Origin: Rossellomorea marisflavi
GTDB taxonomy: Bacteria > Bacillota > Bacilli > Bacillales > Bacillaceae_B
Length of the DNA stretch: 64,000 bases
Assembly: GCF_001274775.1 (NCBI RefSeq)
Contig: NZ_LGUE01000001.1
Location: 1,523,705 to 1,587,704, forward strand
Direction of reading: 5' to 3'
The position numbers and the translations under genes were made by a program. The notes beneath the pieces are model-generated. The model saw nothing but the letters and a program-made list of their open reading frames with translations. It was not told the DNA's origin and did no database searches. This document shows, piece by piece, positions 34,957 through 43,617 of the stretch (positions are counted from its first letter, which is position 1; every line of letters begins with the position of its first letter).

Positions 34957-36082
34957 TTTCGATGATCGTTGCGTTCGCCATACCATGACCCTCGCACATC
35001 GTCTGAAGGCCGTAGCGCCCCCCTGTGCGTTCAAGCTCATGCATCATGCCCACCATGATCCTGGCCCCACTTGCCCCAAGGGGATGCCCCAAGGCAATGG
35101 CTCCGCCATTCGGATTGACCTTGCCAGGATCCGCCCCGATCTCACGCTGCCATGCCAGCACTACGGGTGCAAAAGCCTCATTCACTTCGAATACATCGAT
35201 TTCGGAAAGTGGGATACCTGACTTTTCCAAAACCTTTTTCGTAGCCGGTATCGGCCCTGTAAGCATGAGCGTTGGGTCTGAACCGACCACGACTCTCGTA
35301 TGGACTTTGAATCTGGGTTTCAATCCGAGTGAAACAGCTCTCTCCCTGCTCATAAGGAGCAGAGCCGCCGCTCCATCACTGATTTGCGATGAATTTCCTG
35401 CTGTAATGATGCCCTCTTCCCTGAACACAGGGCGCAGGCCTCCAAGCGCCACTATGGATGTTCCCGCCCTCGGTCCTTCATCCTCCAAGAACTCTCCTTC
35501 ACTGAGTTTGATGGCGTGGATTTCCTCTTTGAAGTATCCGTTCGCCCTGGCCTGTAAAGCCTTCTTGTGACTGGCCAGAGCAAACCGGTCGAGTTCATCC
35601 CGCGATAAGCCGTACGTGTCTGCAATCCGTTCTGCCGATATTCCCTGATGGATCATTTCATGTTGGTTCTTCAAGTTTTCACTCAGTCCCGCTCCGGCGA
35701 AATTCGATCCGATCGGCGTGCGGCTCATACTCTCCACACCCCCGGCAATGACGATATCCATATCACCTGAAAGGATGGCCTGGGAAGCAAAGTGGACTGC
35801 CTGCTGGCTCGAACCGCACTGCCGATCGATCGTGACCCCTGGTACTTCAACGGGAAAACCGGCAATAAGGGTAGCCACCCTGGCAATATCACCTGCCTGC
35901 TCCCCCGACTGGGTGACACACCCCATAATCACATCCTCTACAAGCCCAGGTGAAACACCTGCCTTCTCCATCAATCCCTTCAACAGATCTCCGGCAAGAT
36001 CATCGGGCCGTATTCCGGCAAGTGCTCCGTTCCGCTTCCCGACAGCCGTGCGTACTCCTTCGACAATGACAACTTCCCTCAC
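34949..36082 (-). CDS. Thiolase-family acetyl-CoA acyltransferase
   Basis: A 377-residue thiolase. The acyl-accepting cysteine is in DRQCGSSQQAVHFA, the catalytic His in NPNGGAIALGHPLGASGAR, and the second Cys in TMCEGHGMANA, where the usual GGG reads GHG. Thiolases cleave 3-ketoacyl-CoA in beta-oxidation or condense acetyl-CoA; direction cannot be told. No other fad genes are adjacent. I prefer the GTG at 36082 (AGAAAGG upstream, protein starts MREVVIVEGVRT); an ATG at 36109 is possible. Confidence 0.92.
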   Translation of the reverse strand: MREVVIVEGVRTAVGKRNGALAGIRPDDLAGDLLKGLMEKAGVSPGLVEDVIMGCVTQSGEQAGDIARVATLIAGFPVEVPGVTIDRQCGSSQQAVHFASQAILSGDMDIVIAGGVESMSRTPIGSNFAGAGLSENLKNQHEMIHQGISAERIADTYGLSRDELDRFALASHKKALQARANGYFKEEIHAIKLSEGEFLEDEGPRAGTSIVALGGLRPVFREEGIITAGNSSQISDGAAALLLMSRERAVSLGLKPRFKVHTRVVVGSDPTLMLTGPIPATKKVLEKSGIPLSEIDVFEVNEAFAPVVLAWQREIGADPGKVNPNGGAIALGHPLGASGARIMVGMMHELERTGGRYGLQTMCEGHGMANATIIERI

Positions 36083-36200
36083 AGCAATCAATCCTTTCTC
36101 CCTGTTCATATCCCCATATTACCTGTAAATAGGAGAAATTGAAATTGGATTTTAACTATTCTGTCAATTAAACTTATAAGGGAAGCAGGGATAAAGACAC

Positions 36201-36233
36201 AAAAAAAGAACAGGCCCCGAGGGAGCCTGTTCC
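36201..36233 (-). terminator. Terminator of cspD
   Basis: GAACAGGC / GCCTGTTC hairpin followed by a seven-T run on the reverse strand. Confidence 0.88.
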
Positions 36234-36245
36234 TGGAATGTAAAA

Positions 36246-36446
36246 TTAAAGTTTTACAACGTTAGCTGCTTGTGGTCCACGAGCACCTTGCTCGATGTCG
36301 AAAGATACTTCTTGACCTTCGTCAAGAGATTTGAAACCTTCGCCTTGGATCGCTGAGAAGTGTACGAAAACGTCGTCTCCACCTTCAACTTCGATGAAAC
36401 CGAAACCTTTTTCTGCGTTGAACCATTTCACTTTACCGTTTTCCAT
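36246..36446 (-). CDS. cspD: Cold-shock protein (CspD-like)
   Basis: A 66-residue single cold-shock domain. The RNA-binding motifs RNP1 (KGFGFIEV) and RNP2 (VFVHFSAI) are intact. The sequence is closest by eye to B. subtilis CspD ([18 protein letters not shown]). It acts as an RNA chaperone. ATG follows TAGGAGGCAACAATT. The leader may be long, as is usual for csp genes. Confidence 0.95.
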   Translation of the reverse strand: MENGKVKWFNAEKGFGFIEVEGGDDVFVHFSAIQGEGFKSLDEGQEVSFDIEQGARGPQAANVVKL

Positions 36447-36637
36447 AATTGTTGCCTCCTACGTGCTTGTGCACAAATTATTACTATTCTTGCGATATCA
36501 GGCGAAAAGCAAATCTTGTTCTTCCCTTACATACCGAACAAAAATAATTCTTCTATAGAATAACAGGTATGCGCACATTAATCAAGCCAATCCGATAGAA
36601 GTCAGACCTTTATTTTATTTAGGTGGGTTTTTCATAT

Positions 36638-36668
36638 AAAAAGAACGTTTCCCGATGGAAACGTTCTT
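36638..36668 (-). terminator. Terminator of tRNA-Val
   Basis: AAGAACGTTTCC / GGAAACGTTCTT hairpin and T-run on the reverse strand, 6 nt past the tRNA 3' end. Confidence 0.88.
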
Positions 36669-36673
36669 AGCGA

Positions 36674-36745
36674 TGACCTGTGAGGGACTTGAACCCCCGA
36701 CCCCTTCCCTGTCAAGGAAGTGCTCTCCCACTGAGCTAACAGGTC
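36674..36745 (-). tRNA. tRNA-Val (anticodon GAC), no encoded CCA
   Basis: On the reverse strand GACCTGT pairs with ACAGGTC as the acceptor stem. The anticodon arm is CTTCC-TTGACAG-GGAAG (GAC, reads GUC/GUU) and the T arm contains TTCAAGT. Total 72 nt with discriminator A. The next bases are TCGC, so CCA must be added after transcription. It is a single-gene unit with its own promoter and terminator. Confidence 0.95.
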
Positions 36746-36767
36746 GCTTATGTAAGGTACAAATTAA

Positions 36768-36795
36768 ATTATATAAGATTTTCGCTAAAAGTCAA
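36768..36795 (-). promoter_or_regulatory. SigA promoter of tRNA-Val
   Basis: TTGACT (36790-36795), 16-nt spacer, TATAAT (36768-36773) on the reverse strand, about 23 nt before the tRNA. Confidence 0.8.
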
Positions 36796-36899
36796 CATGT
36801 TTTGCGAAAATAATTTTTCTTTTTTATTTATCATGCTTACACACTGAATAAAAGCGGCATTCTGCGCGTAGGCTGTTAGGATGAAGGAGGTCTCGCGTC

Positions 36900-37118
36900 A
36901 TGAAGCTGATAGCCCTTTCCCAGAATGAAGGAATCAAGATCGACATCATTTATTTCGACGGTGAGAGCTTTACCAAAAGAAAGATCCTCGTCCATCACTT
37001 CACAGAACAAACGGTCGATGCTTATTGCTATCTCAGAAAAGCTCCGCGTACATTCAAGACAGACGGTATCCTGGCCGTCTCCCTCGATTCCCATTCCCTT
37101 GAAGAAAGATCCGGGTAG
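36900..37118 (+). CDS. Small WYL-like protein, 72 aa
   Basis: A 72-residue soluble protein. The segment VDAYCYLRKAPRTFKTDGILAV resembles the C-terminal part of WYL domains (YC.LR..RTFR.D.I), which bind ligands or nucleic acid in larger regulators. No DNA-binding domain is attached. ATG follows GAAGGAGGTCTCGCGTC. It ends just before a long terminator shared with the TRAP permease gene. Confidence 0.7.
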   Translation: MKLIALSQNEGIKIDIIYFDGESFTKRKILVHHFTEQTVDAYCYLRKAPRTFKTDGILAVSLDSHSLEERSG

Positions 37119-37122
37119 GAAG

Positions 37123-37170
37123 TAAATGAGTAAAAGACCGGGCACAGACACCCGGTCTTTTACTCATTTA
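37123..37170. terminator. 20-bp-stem bidirectional terminator
   Basis: Arms 37123-37142 and 37151-37170 are perfectly complementary (20 bp) with an 8-nt loop CACAGACA, between the WYL-like gene and the TRAP permease stop at 37171. Confidence 0.88.
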
Positions 37171-39153
37171 TCAAGCTGTAGCTTTCAACACTTTGTCTTC
37201 GCGCTTTACGAAGAATTGCAGACCGATGAGGACGATGAACGTGATCAATCCGATGATATCCGTCATTCCTTCCGGATAAATGAGCATGAGCCCTGCTGCA
37301 ACGGCGAACAAGCGTTCAATGGCATACATCCGTCTGAACCAATAGCCGATGATACCAGCGCCGATGGCGATCATCCCGGTCACAGCTGTGAATACGACCC
37401 AAAGCAGTTCAGGGATCGTTGTATCGATCATCAGGAGTTCAGGCGAGAGGACGAACATATAAGGGATGATGAAGGCGGCTATGGCAAGCTTTGCCGCGTT
37501 GACCCCCGTTTTGATTGGTTCCCCTCCCGACACCCCGGCCGCGGCGAATGCTGCCAGTGCCACTGGAGGCGTGATATCTGCAACGATTCCGAAGTAGAAT
37601 ACGAATAGATGGGCAGATAGCTCAGGTGCTCCTAAAAGGATGATTGCAGGTGCTGCAATCGTAGAAGTGATGACGTAGTTGGCTGTAGTTGGCGAGCCCA
37701 TACCCAGGATCAATGAAGCAATCATGGTAAAGAATAGCGTGAGCAGTAATTTCCCTTGGGCTGTATTCGTAAGATCTGCTGCAAGATCAACCAACCCATT
37801 TGCCATGGTCAGACCCAGGCCGGTCTTGGTGACCACTCCGACAATGATACCGGCGCACGCTGTTGCCACTGCAACGGATAAAGCGGTCCTTGCCCCGTCG
37901 ACAAGAGCATCGACGGCATCCCTGAATCCGATCCTCGTTGCTTTTCTGATCCCACTGATCACGATGGTAGCCACAATGGACCAAAGGGCCGCCCTCATGA
38001 CACTCATCCCGCTTACTAGGAGGATGATGACCGTAAGGATCGGAAGCAAGAGGTAAATCTGTTTAAATACTTCCTTCTTATTGGGCATCTCTTCATCGGA
38101 TAGTCCGCGTAACCCCACGCGTTTCGCCTCAAAATGGGTCATGATCCAGATTCCCGTAAAGTAAAGGACGGCTGGAATCGCTGCTGCTTTCGCGATATCC
38201 CAGTAGGAAATCCCTCCGATGAACTCTACCATCAAGAAGGCTGCGGCACCCATGACAGGTGGCATGAGCTGCCCTCCTGTGGAAGCGGCTGCCTCTACCC
38301 CTCCAGCGAATTCTTTACGATATCCGAGCTTTTTCATCATCGGAATCGTGAAGGAACCGGATGTAACGACGTTTGCAACCGAGCTCCCGCTGATGGTTCC
38401 TTGCAGTGCACTCGAGAAGATTGCCACTTTGGCAGGTCCACCGACCCTTTTACCGGCAATGGCTACTGCCAGATCATTGAAATATTGTCCTACACCCGTC
38501 TTGACGAGGAAGGCACCGAATAGCAGGAATAGGAATATGAACGTCGCTGACACATATAGCGGAGTCCCCAGGATTCCTTCACTTGTAAAGAACATGGTCT
38601 TGACGATATCATCCCAATCGAATCCCCTGTGAGCAAGGAATCCAGGCATGATTCTGCCGTAATACATATACAGGATGAATACCGTGGCGATGATCGTGAT
38701 CGGAAGGCCGACGGCACGTCTTGTCGCTTCCAATACAAGGATCATGGCCGCAAATCCAACGTAGAAATCAAGAGAGGTCATCATGCCGACACGGCTGACG
38801 ATATCATCCTGCATCAGCGGCCAATAGGCGCCGATTCCGATGGAAATGACCGATAACACCACATCATACCAGGCCACTTTATTTTTCTTCAGATTCTTCT
38901 TCCTTGCCGGGAACAGCAAAAAGACCAATGATAGCGCAAATCCAAGGTGGATCGATAATAACAGCTGTCGCGGAATGAACTGGAAGATCGATGCCACTAA
39001 CTGAAATAATGAAAATGCCAATAACCCATAAAAAATGATCCATTTAAAGAATCCACTCTCCAGCTTCCGAGTAGAAGATTCGGGATCGTACTTTTCAAGC
39101 AATTCCCGCTGTTGCTCCTCTGTCAACGTTTCGAATTTCTCATCTTTATCCAT
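37171..39153 (-). CDS. TRAP transporter fused permease (DctQM-type)
   Basis: A 660-residue membrane protein. The N-terminal ~170 residues correspond to the small DctQ-like part. The rest is the large DctM-like part with the family signatures GTISGSSVANVVTSGSF, AAASTGGQLMPPVMGAAAF and GMGSPTTANYV. Together with the TAXI binding protein it forms a Na+-driven high-affinity importer, usually for C4/C5 dicarboxylates or related acids. ATG follows GGAAAGGAGTGACTGTTA and overlaps the DUF1850 gene by 8 nt. Confidence 0.94.
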   Translation of the reverse strand: MDKDEKFETLTEEQQRELLEKYDPESSTRKLESGFFKWIIFYGLLAFSLFQLVASIFQFIPRQLLLSIHLGFALSLVFLLFPARKKNLKKNKVAWYDVVLSVISIGIGAYWPLMQDDIVSRVGMMTSLDFYVGFAAMILVLEATRRAVGLPITIIATVFILYMYYGRIMPGFLAHRGFDWDDIVKTMFFTSEGILGTPLYVSATFIFLFLLFGAFLVKTGVGQYFNDLAVAIAGKRVGGPAKVAIFSSALQGTISGSSVANVVTSGSFTIPMMKKLGYRKEFAGGVEAAASTGGQLMPPVMGAAAFLMVEFIGGISYWDIAKAAAIPAVLYFTGIWIMTHFEAKRVGLRGLSDEEMPNKKEVFKQIYLLLPILTVIILLVSGMSVMRAALWSIVATIVISGIRKATRIGFRDAVDALVDGARTALSVAVATACAGIIVGVVTKTGLGLTMANGLVDLAADLTNTAQGKLLLTLFFTMIASLILGMGSPTTANYVITSTIAAPAIILLGAPELSAHLFVFYFGIVADITPPVALAAFAAAGVSGGEPIKTGVNAAKLAIAAFIIPYMFVLSPELLMIDTTIPELLWVVFTAVTGMIAIGAGIIGYWFRRMYAIERLFAVAAGLMLIYPEGMTDIIGLITFIVLIGLQFFVKREDKVLKATA

Positions 39154-39655
39154 TAACAGTCACTCCTTTCCATTGTGCAAATAGTGAAGCCCTCTTCCAC
39201 TGAAAGCGGACAAACTCACCCTTACCGAAAAATTCTGATAGTTCATATTCGGACTTTCCTATTTTCATACGATGATTGGCGACCACTTGTCCTATTTGAA
39301 GATCGATATAGGAAAATCTACGGTCCATATTCGATATAAGATATTTCCCATCCTTCGTCCTACTGAACACCTCATCCCCCTCTGCATCAGAAGGCATGCC
39401 AATTGACGTATCTTCATAGAGAAGGGCATATTGAGTAATTTCAGCCCCGTCACCAGGGATCTTATAAAACTCCTGTACTTCGGATAAATGGATCGAGTGG
39501 GTATATTGAATTGAAAACTCCCGATCCTCCGGGAGCTTCACGTACATCGTCTTCGCCTCTGTGGAAAGACATACCACCGTCAGCCTTTCCTGAAATGGTA
39601 CAAAAATTGCAATCGCCACTAAAATAAGGAATCCAGCCAAGATGAATTTCTTCAT
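39146..39655 (-). CDS. DUF1850 protein of the TAXI-TRAP operon
   Basis: A 169-residue protein with one N-terminal hydrophobic anchor (residues about 4-20) and an extracytoplasmic domain carrying the DUF1850 signature YTHSIHLSEVQEFY. This family is encoded almost only between TAXI binding-protein and fused TRAP permease genes, as here, so it is probably an accessory subunit. Ribosome site AGAGGTGAAAGGGT. It overlaps the permease start by 8 nt. Confidence 0.88.
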   Translation of the reverse strand: MKKFILAGFLILVAIAIFVPFQERLTVVCLSTEAKTMYVKLPEDREFSIQYTHSIHLSEVQEFYKIPGDGAEITQYALLYEDTSIGMPSDAEGDEVFSRTKDGKYLISNMDRRFSYIDLQIGQVVANHRMKIGKSEYELSEFFGKGEFVRFQWKRASLFAQWKGVTVNG

Positions 39656-39680
39656 ACCCTTTCACCTCTTGCATCAAAAC

Positions 39681-39715
39681 AAAGGAATAGACCCGAGAGT
39701 CAGGCCTATCCCTTT
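39681..39715 (-). other. Intercistronic hairpin between TAXI and DUF1850 genes
   Basis: AAAGGGATAGGCC / GGGTCTATTCCTTT (with G-U pairs) and an 8-nt loop, without a strong T-run. It probably protects the binding-protein mRNA or partly terminates, so that the binding protein is made in excess. Confidence 0.5.
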
Positions 39716-39735
39716 CGAAACATTTGAAACGACTC

Positions 39736-40728
39736 TTATTCTTCTGAGATTCCTTTTTCATCGAAATATTTCTTGGCTCCAGGATGCAATTCAATGCCCA
39801 TCCCTTTGAGGCCGTTCTCAGCAGAAATCAATTTACCTTTTGCATGTTTGATATCATCTGTGTTTTCAAAGATCGCCTTCGTTACATCATAGATGACGTC
39901 TTCATCAATATCGGCGCTAGTAACGAGCATGGCCAGTACTGCGACCGTCGTAATTTCTTCATCGACTTTACTGTAAGTACCAGAAGGGATCTTATCCTCT
40001 GCATAATAAGGATATTTCTCGATCAATTCCTTTGCCTTATCAGTAGAAACAGGAACGATGGTAATATCCTGAGTGGCTGCAAGACCCTCTACTGCACCTG
40101 TAGGCGTACCGGAAGTGATGAAGGCTGCATCGATCGTTCCATCCTGGATACCTGTAGTAGAATCATCGAATGATAGATTGCGCGCTTCTAGGTCGTCAAG
40201 CTTCATTCCATAAACTTCAAGGATTTGCTCTGCATTCAGTAGTGTACCAGATCCGGCTTCACCGACTGATACGACCTTTCCTTTAAGATCTTCAACCGAT
40301 TTGATACCTGATTTTTTTGTTGTGACGATTTGGATGGTTTCAGGGTAAAGTGTTGCGATACCGCGTGCATTCTCGACTTTATTATCCTTGAACATCTGTG
40401 TTCCTTCTGAGGCATAAGAAGCGATATCGGTCTGAGTGAACGCGATCTCTGTCTTCCCATCTTTGATGGAAGCCATGTTCTCAGCAGATGCACCCGATGT
40501 GGAGGCAGAAGACTTGATGCCTGTCTCGTCCTGGATGATCTTCGCGAACGTTCCACCTAGGGGATAGTATGTACCCCCCGTACCACCAGTTGCGATACCG
40601 ATGAAATCCGTTTTCTTTTTTCCGTCTGCTCCTTTAGAATCATCCCCTGAACCACCGCCGCAGGCAGCAAGAACGAGAGAAACAAGCAGCAGGATAGCTG
40701 TACCCAACATTAAACTGCGTTTTTTCAA
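39736..40728 (-). CDS. TAXI-family TRAP solute-binding lipoprotein
   Basis: A 330-residue lipoprotein. The signal peptide ends in LVLAAC (lipid anchor Cys about residue 23) followed by GGGSGDD. The mature domain shows the TAXI motifs IATGGTGGTYYPLGG and SGASAENMASI. It captures the substrate outside the cell and delivers it to the fused permease. Start TTG at 40728 behind AGGGGGAATTTCT. It is the first gene of a three-gene operon. Confidence 0.94.
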   Translation of the reverse strand: MKKRSLMLGTAILLLVSLVLAACGGGSGDDSKGADGKKKTDFIGIATGGTGGTYYPLGGTFAKIIQDETGIKSSASTSGASAENMASIKDGKTEIAFTQTDIASYASEGTQMFKDNKVENARGIATLYPETIQIVTTKKSGIKSVEDLKGKVVSVGEAGSGTLLNAEQILEVYGMKLDDLEARNLSFDDSTTGIQDGTIDAAFITSGTPTGAVEGLAATQDITIVPVSTDKAKELIEKYPYYAEDKIPSGTYSKVDEEITTVAVLAMLVTSADIDEDVIYDVTKAIFENTDDIKHAKGKLISAENGLKGMGIELHPGAKKYFDEKGISEE

Positions 40729-40766
40729 AGAAATTCCCCCTAATCATTTTCTATTAACGGAAATAT

Positions 40767-40788
40767 TGTAACACAAAATGTAACACAA
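40767..40788 (-). promoter_or_regulatory. Direct repeat and small palindrome before the TAXI gene
   Basis: TGTAACACAA occurs at 40767-40776 and again at 40779-40788, 12 bp apart. The second copy runs into the palindrome CACAATTGTG. This is a possible regulator site. Confidence 0.35.
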
Positions 40789-40922
40789 TTGTGATAAAAA
40801 TTTTATATTTTGATAATGTTCTATAAATTACAACTAGTGAATCCGTTTGCAAAACACTTTATTTCTTCTGATATATAGGACTTTCCGGATGGTTCCCTAG
40901 AAAAAAATTGAATAATAATTGT

Positions 40923-40936
40923 TAGAAACGTTTACA
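40923..40936 (-). promoter_or_regulatory. cre-like site upstream of the TAXI-TRAP operon
   Basis: On the reverse strand TGTAAACGTTTCTA matches the cre consensus TGWAANCGNTNWCA at 12 of 14 positions, about 195 nt before the TAXI start. CcpA repression by preferred sugars would fit a carboxylate importer. Confidence 0.45.
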
Positions 40937-41024
40937 AACTCCTTTACATCAATAAAAAGCTCAATATTGTATATGAAATTTGGCGTGTACGCTTATTCCT
41001 TTCTTTCTGTTATATAGCAGAATC

Positions 41025-41582
41025 TTACCCGATCAGTTCCTCCCCTTCCACTTCCAGCCTTTCTTCAAGCGGTCTTCCCTCTTCCAGATCCCTTAAACGG
41101 TGGGCCAGTCTGGAAGAGGCATTCGCCGCGATGCTTGCAACGATGTCATCAAGGAATGTGTGAACGGAACCACCTTCCTTCGTGTCCAGCTTCTGAATGA
41201 TGCCAATCTTATTCTTATCCAAGTGGCCGAACGTCGTGACCGCAATACTTCCGTATCCAAGGGCTGCCCCAAGGGCAATCGTTTCATCGACACCGAAAAG
41301 ACCTTCATCGGAGGCAACGATGGACTGAAGGGGTTCAGACAGCATCTTCCGTTCTGCAAGCTGATCGAGTTCGACTCCTACCAGGATGGCGTGCTGAATC
41401 TCCCGTTTCAACAAGACCTTCCTGACGCTCTCAAGGCAATCTTCCATTGCAAGGGAAACGTTGTACGGATATTGCATTTGATAGACGATGTCGGCGATAT
41501 CCTCCAGGGCCACTCCCCTTTCCTCTAACTTTCTGAGAGCTGCTTTCGTTACTTCATTGGATGGTACGGATGTTTTTGCCAT
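41025..41582 (-). CDS. pgpA: Phosphatidylglycerophosphatase A (PgpA/YutG-like)
   Basis: A 185-residue protein matching the YutG/PgpA group. The C-terminal half carries the conserved acidic pattern (GSVHTFLDDIVASIAANASSRLAHR). PgpA-type enzymes dephosphorylate phosphatidylglycerophosphate, but this short soluble Bacillus form, with a YutG-type N-terminal helix bundle, may act differently. ATG follows AAAGGGGAGAGTAATTA. Confidence 0.82.
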   Translation of the reverse strand: MAKTSVPSNEVTKAALRKLEERGVALEDIADIVYQMQYPYNVSLAMEDCLESVRKVLLKREIQHAILVGVELDQLAERKMLSEPLQSIVASDEGLFGVDETIALGAALGYGSIAVTTFGHLDKNKIGIIQKLDTKEGGSVHTFLDDIVASIAANASSRLAHRLRDLEEGRPLEERLEVEGEELIG

Positions 41583-41687
41583 TAATTACTCTCCCCTTTC
41601 CATTTGTCTGAATTATACCATTTATCAGAAGGTTCTACCGGACTCTCTCATAAAAGCTTTTCTCTTCACTTTGTGATACAATCCACT

Positions 41688-41701
41688 TGTAAACGTTAAC
41701 A
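41688..41701 (+). promoter_or_regulatory. cre site (CcpA), full consensus match
   Basis: TGTAAACGTTAACA fits TGWAANCGNTNWCA at all 14 positions. It lies just downstream of a TACAAT -10-like element and 22 nt before the yjcH start, a position that would block transcription. Confidence 0.75.
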
Positions 41702-41722
41702 GAGATAAAGGATGTGTGTAGA

Positions 41723-42451
41723 ATGACAACTGCTAGAGGGACCGTGGAAGAATTGGTTCTATACAGCGAAGCACTGAACGAGGAGATCAAGATGCTGGTC
41801 TATCTTCCGGCTTCCTACTCTCCCCTATATAAATACTCCATTCTGATCACCCAGGATGGAAAGGACTACTTCCAGCTGGGAAGGATTCCAAGACTGGCCG
41901 ATGAGCTTTTGGGCAACGGGGAGATCGAGAATACAATCATCGTAGGGGTTCCCTATAAGAATGTACAGGATCGGAGCCGCAAGTATCATCCAGGCGGAGA
42001 AGAGAACGAAGATTATATCCGATTCATCGCCCATGAATTGACACCGAAGCTTGATGAATTGTATCCGACTTACCAAATGGGAAAAGGGCGTGCACTCATA
42101 GGCGATTCGCTGGGAGCGACTGTTTCTTTGATGACGGCCCTGAAATATCCGCATACGTTCGGGAAAGTGATCCTGCAATCACCTCTCGTCAACGAATCCG
42201 TCCTTGAAGCCGTAAGGTCATTCCCTTCCCCCCATCTGCTGGATATTTACCATGTGATCGGGCAGGGTGAAACCGAAGTGAAGACCACAGATGGTCAAAT
42301 CAAGGATTTTCTGACACCGAATCGCGAATTGAACCACGTATTCGCAGAAAAAGGCTACACAACGTTCTACGATGAGTTCGACGGAGATCATACATGGAAA
42401 TACTGGCAGCCTGATCTGCGGAGGGCCCTGACGTTCATGTTCCATAAGTAA
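41723..42451 (+). CDS. yjcH: Esterase-family alpha/beta hydrolase (YjcH-like)
   Basis: A 242-residue hydrolase of the esterase-D/enterochelin-esterase-like group. The nucleophile elbow is IGDSLGA (catalytic Ser), and the C-terminal DGDHTWKYW supplies the catalytic His. The substrate is unknown. The neighbours yjcG and yjcF are the same as in B. subtilis. The ATG at 41723 is favoured (AAAGGA, 10 nt); a GTG nine bases earlier is possible. Confidence 0.88.
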   Translation: MTTARGTVEELVLYSEALNEEIKMLVYLPASYSPLYKYSILITQDGKDYFQLGRIPRLADELLGNGEIENTIIVGVPYKNVQDRSRKYHPGGEENEDYIRFIAHELTPKLDELYPTYQMGKGRALIGDSLGATVSLMTALKYPHTFGKVILQSPLVNESVLEAVRSFPSPHLLDIYHVIGQGETEVKTTDGQIKDFLTPNRELNHVFAEKGYTTFYDEFDGDHTWKYWQPDLRRALTFMFHK

Positions 42452-42544
42452 TGGGCGGTCGCTCCGTTCGCCCTATGTTAAATTTTTTAAAAATTTGCTA
42501 TACTACTCATACGCACATATGTTTCTAAGGAGGATTGAACGAAA

Positions 42545-43066
42545 ATGAACTATGGCATCGTCATTTTCCCATCTAAAAAACTTCAAGATATCGCAAATTC
42601 TTACCGAAAACGTTATGACCCCCATTATGCTCTGATTCCGCCTCACTTGACGCTGAAAAATGTATTCAGCGCTGATGATGAGCATATCAAGGATATCGCC
42701 GGTAAGCTTTCCCATATCGCCAAAGAACATGACCCTTTTACGCTGAAGGCGTATAAAGTAAGCTCATTCCAACCCGTTAATAACGTGATCTATTTCAAAG
42801 TGGATCCGAACCCTGAGCTGCAGGCACTTCACGATGCCATGCATCACAGGGAATTCATGGGAGATGAGCCGGAGTACTCTTTCGTGCCCCACATCACTGT
42901 AGCCCAGAAGCTGAGTAATGATGAGCACTCCGACATTTACGGCTCCCTATCCATGCTTGGCATCGATCATGAGGAAACCATCGACCGGTTCCACCTTCTC
43001 TATCAGCTGGAGAACGGTTCATGGACCGTCTATGAAACATTCCGACTCGGAAAGGAAAATCAGTAA
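42545..43066 (+). CDS. yjcG: YjcG-family 2H phosphoesterase-like protein
   Basis: A 173-residue 2H-phosphoesterase-fold protein with the two HxT motifs HLTL (about residue 36) and HITV (about residue 118). Related enzymes act on 2',3'-cyclic or 2'-5'-linked nucleotides, but the substrate of YjcG is not known. ATG follows AAGGAGGATTGAACGAAA. yjcF starts immediately after its stop. Confidence 0.92.
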   Translation: MNYGIVIFPSKKLQDIANSYRKRYDPHYALIPPHLTLKNVFSADDEHIKDIAGKLSHIAKEHDPFTLKAYKVSSFQPVNNVIYFKVDPNPELQALHDAMHHREFMGDEPEYSFVPHITVAQKLSNDEHSDIYGSLSMLGIDHEETIDRFHLLYQLENGSWTVYETFRLGKENQ

Positions 43067-43067
43067 A

Positions 43068-43490
43068 TTGCACACTAAAATCGCCTCAACAGAAGAACAA
43101 CTTCAAGAAGTATTTTCCATCAGAAAAACCGTTTTCGTGGGGGAACAAAATGTTCCTCCTGAAGATGAAATTGATCAACACGAAGAGCAGTCCACCCATT
43201 TCCTCCTTTATGACGAGGATCAGCCCGTAGGTGCAGGTCGTTTCAGGATCGTAGATGGGAAAGGAAAAGCGGAGCGCATCTGCATACTTTCCTCTCTCAG
43301 GGGGCGCGGCGCCGGCCGGGAAATCATGAAGGCCATCGAGGAGTACGCAAGGGAAATGTCCCTTCCTATCCTGAAGCTAAACGCTCAGAGTCAAGCCATT
43401 CCATTTTATGAGAAGTTAGGGTATGAGATCGTGTCTGATGAATTCCTGGACGCGGGGATCCCCCACCGTACGATGGAAAAAGCATTATGA
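43068..43490 (+). CDS. yjcF: GNAT-family N-acetyltransferase (YjcF-like)
   Basis: A 140-residue GNAT protein. The acetyl-CoA loop region is ERICILSSLRGRGAGREIM (R/QxxGxG/A), and it ends LNAQSQAIPFYEKLGYEIVSDEFLDAGIPH, typical of YjcF. The frame is open further upstream inside yjcG. The TTG at 43068 with GGAAAGGAAAA upstream gives exactly the length of B. subtilis YjcF (140), so I use it. Tightly coupled to yjcG. Confidence 0.88.
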   Translation: MHTKIASTEEQLQEVFSIRKTVFVGEQNVPPEDEIDQHEEQSTHFLLYDEDQPVGAGRFRIVDGKGKAERICILSSLRGRGAGREIMKAIEEYAREMSLPILKLNAQSQAIPFYEKLGYEIVSDEFLDAGIPHRTMEKAL

Positions 43491-43494
43491 ATAC

Positions 43495-43529
43495 AAAAAG
43501 GCGCCGGAACTTGGATCCGGCGCTTTTTT
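43495..43529 (+). terminator. Terminator after yjcF
   Basis: GCGCCGG / CCGGCGC hairpin with a T-run, about 5 nt past the stop. Confidence 0.88.
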
Positions 43530-43617
43530 GTGTCTGGTTTTGTGTAACGACATTATCGTATAGACTGGAGGTCGTTCGTCCATAATGGGGAGTAGCCTGT
43601 TGAAAGGGGGAATCCCA

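Noticed and set aside
42452..42475. GGGCG..CGCCC inverted repeat after yjcH
   Set aside because: Short stem with no adjacent T-run. It is not a convincing terminator, and yjcG follows closely.
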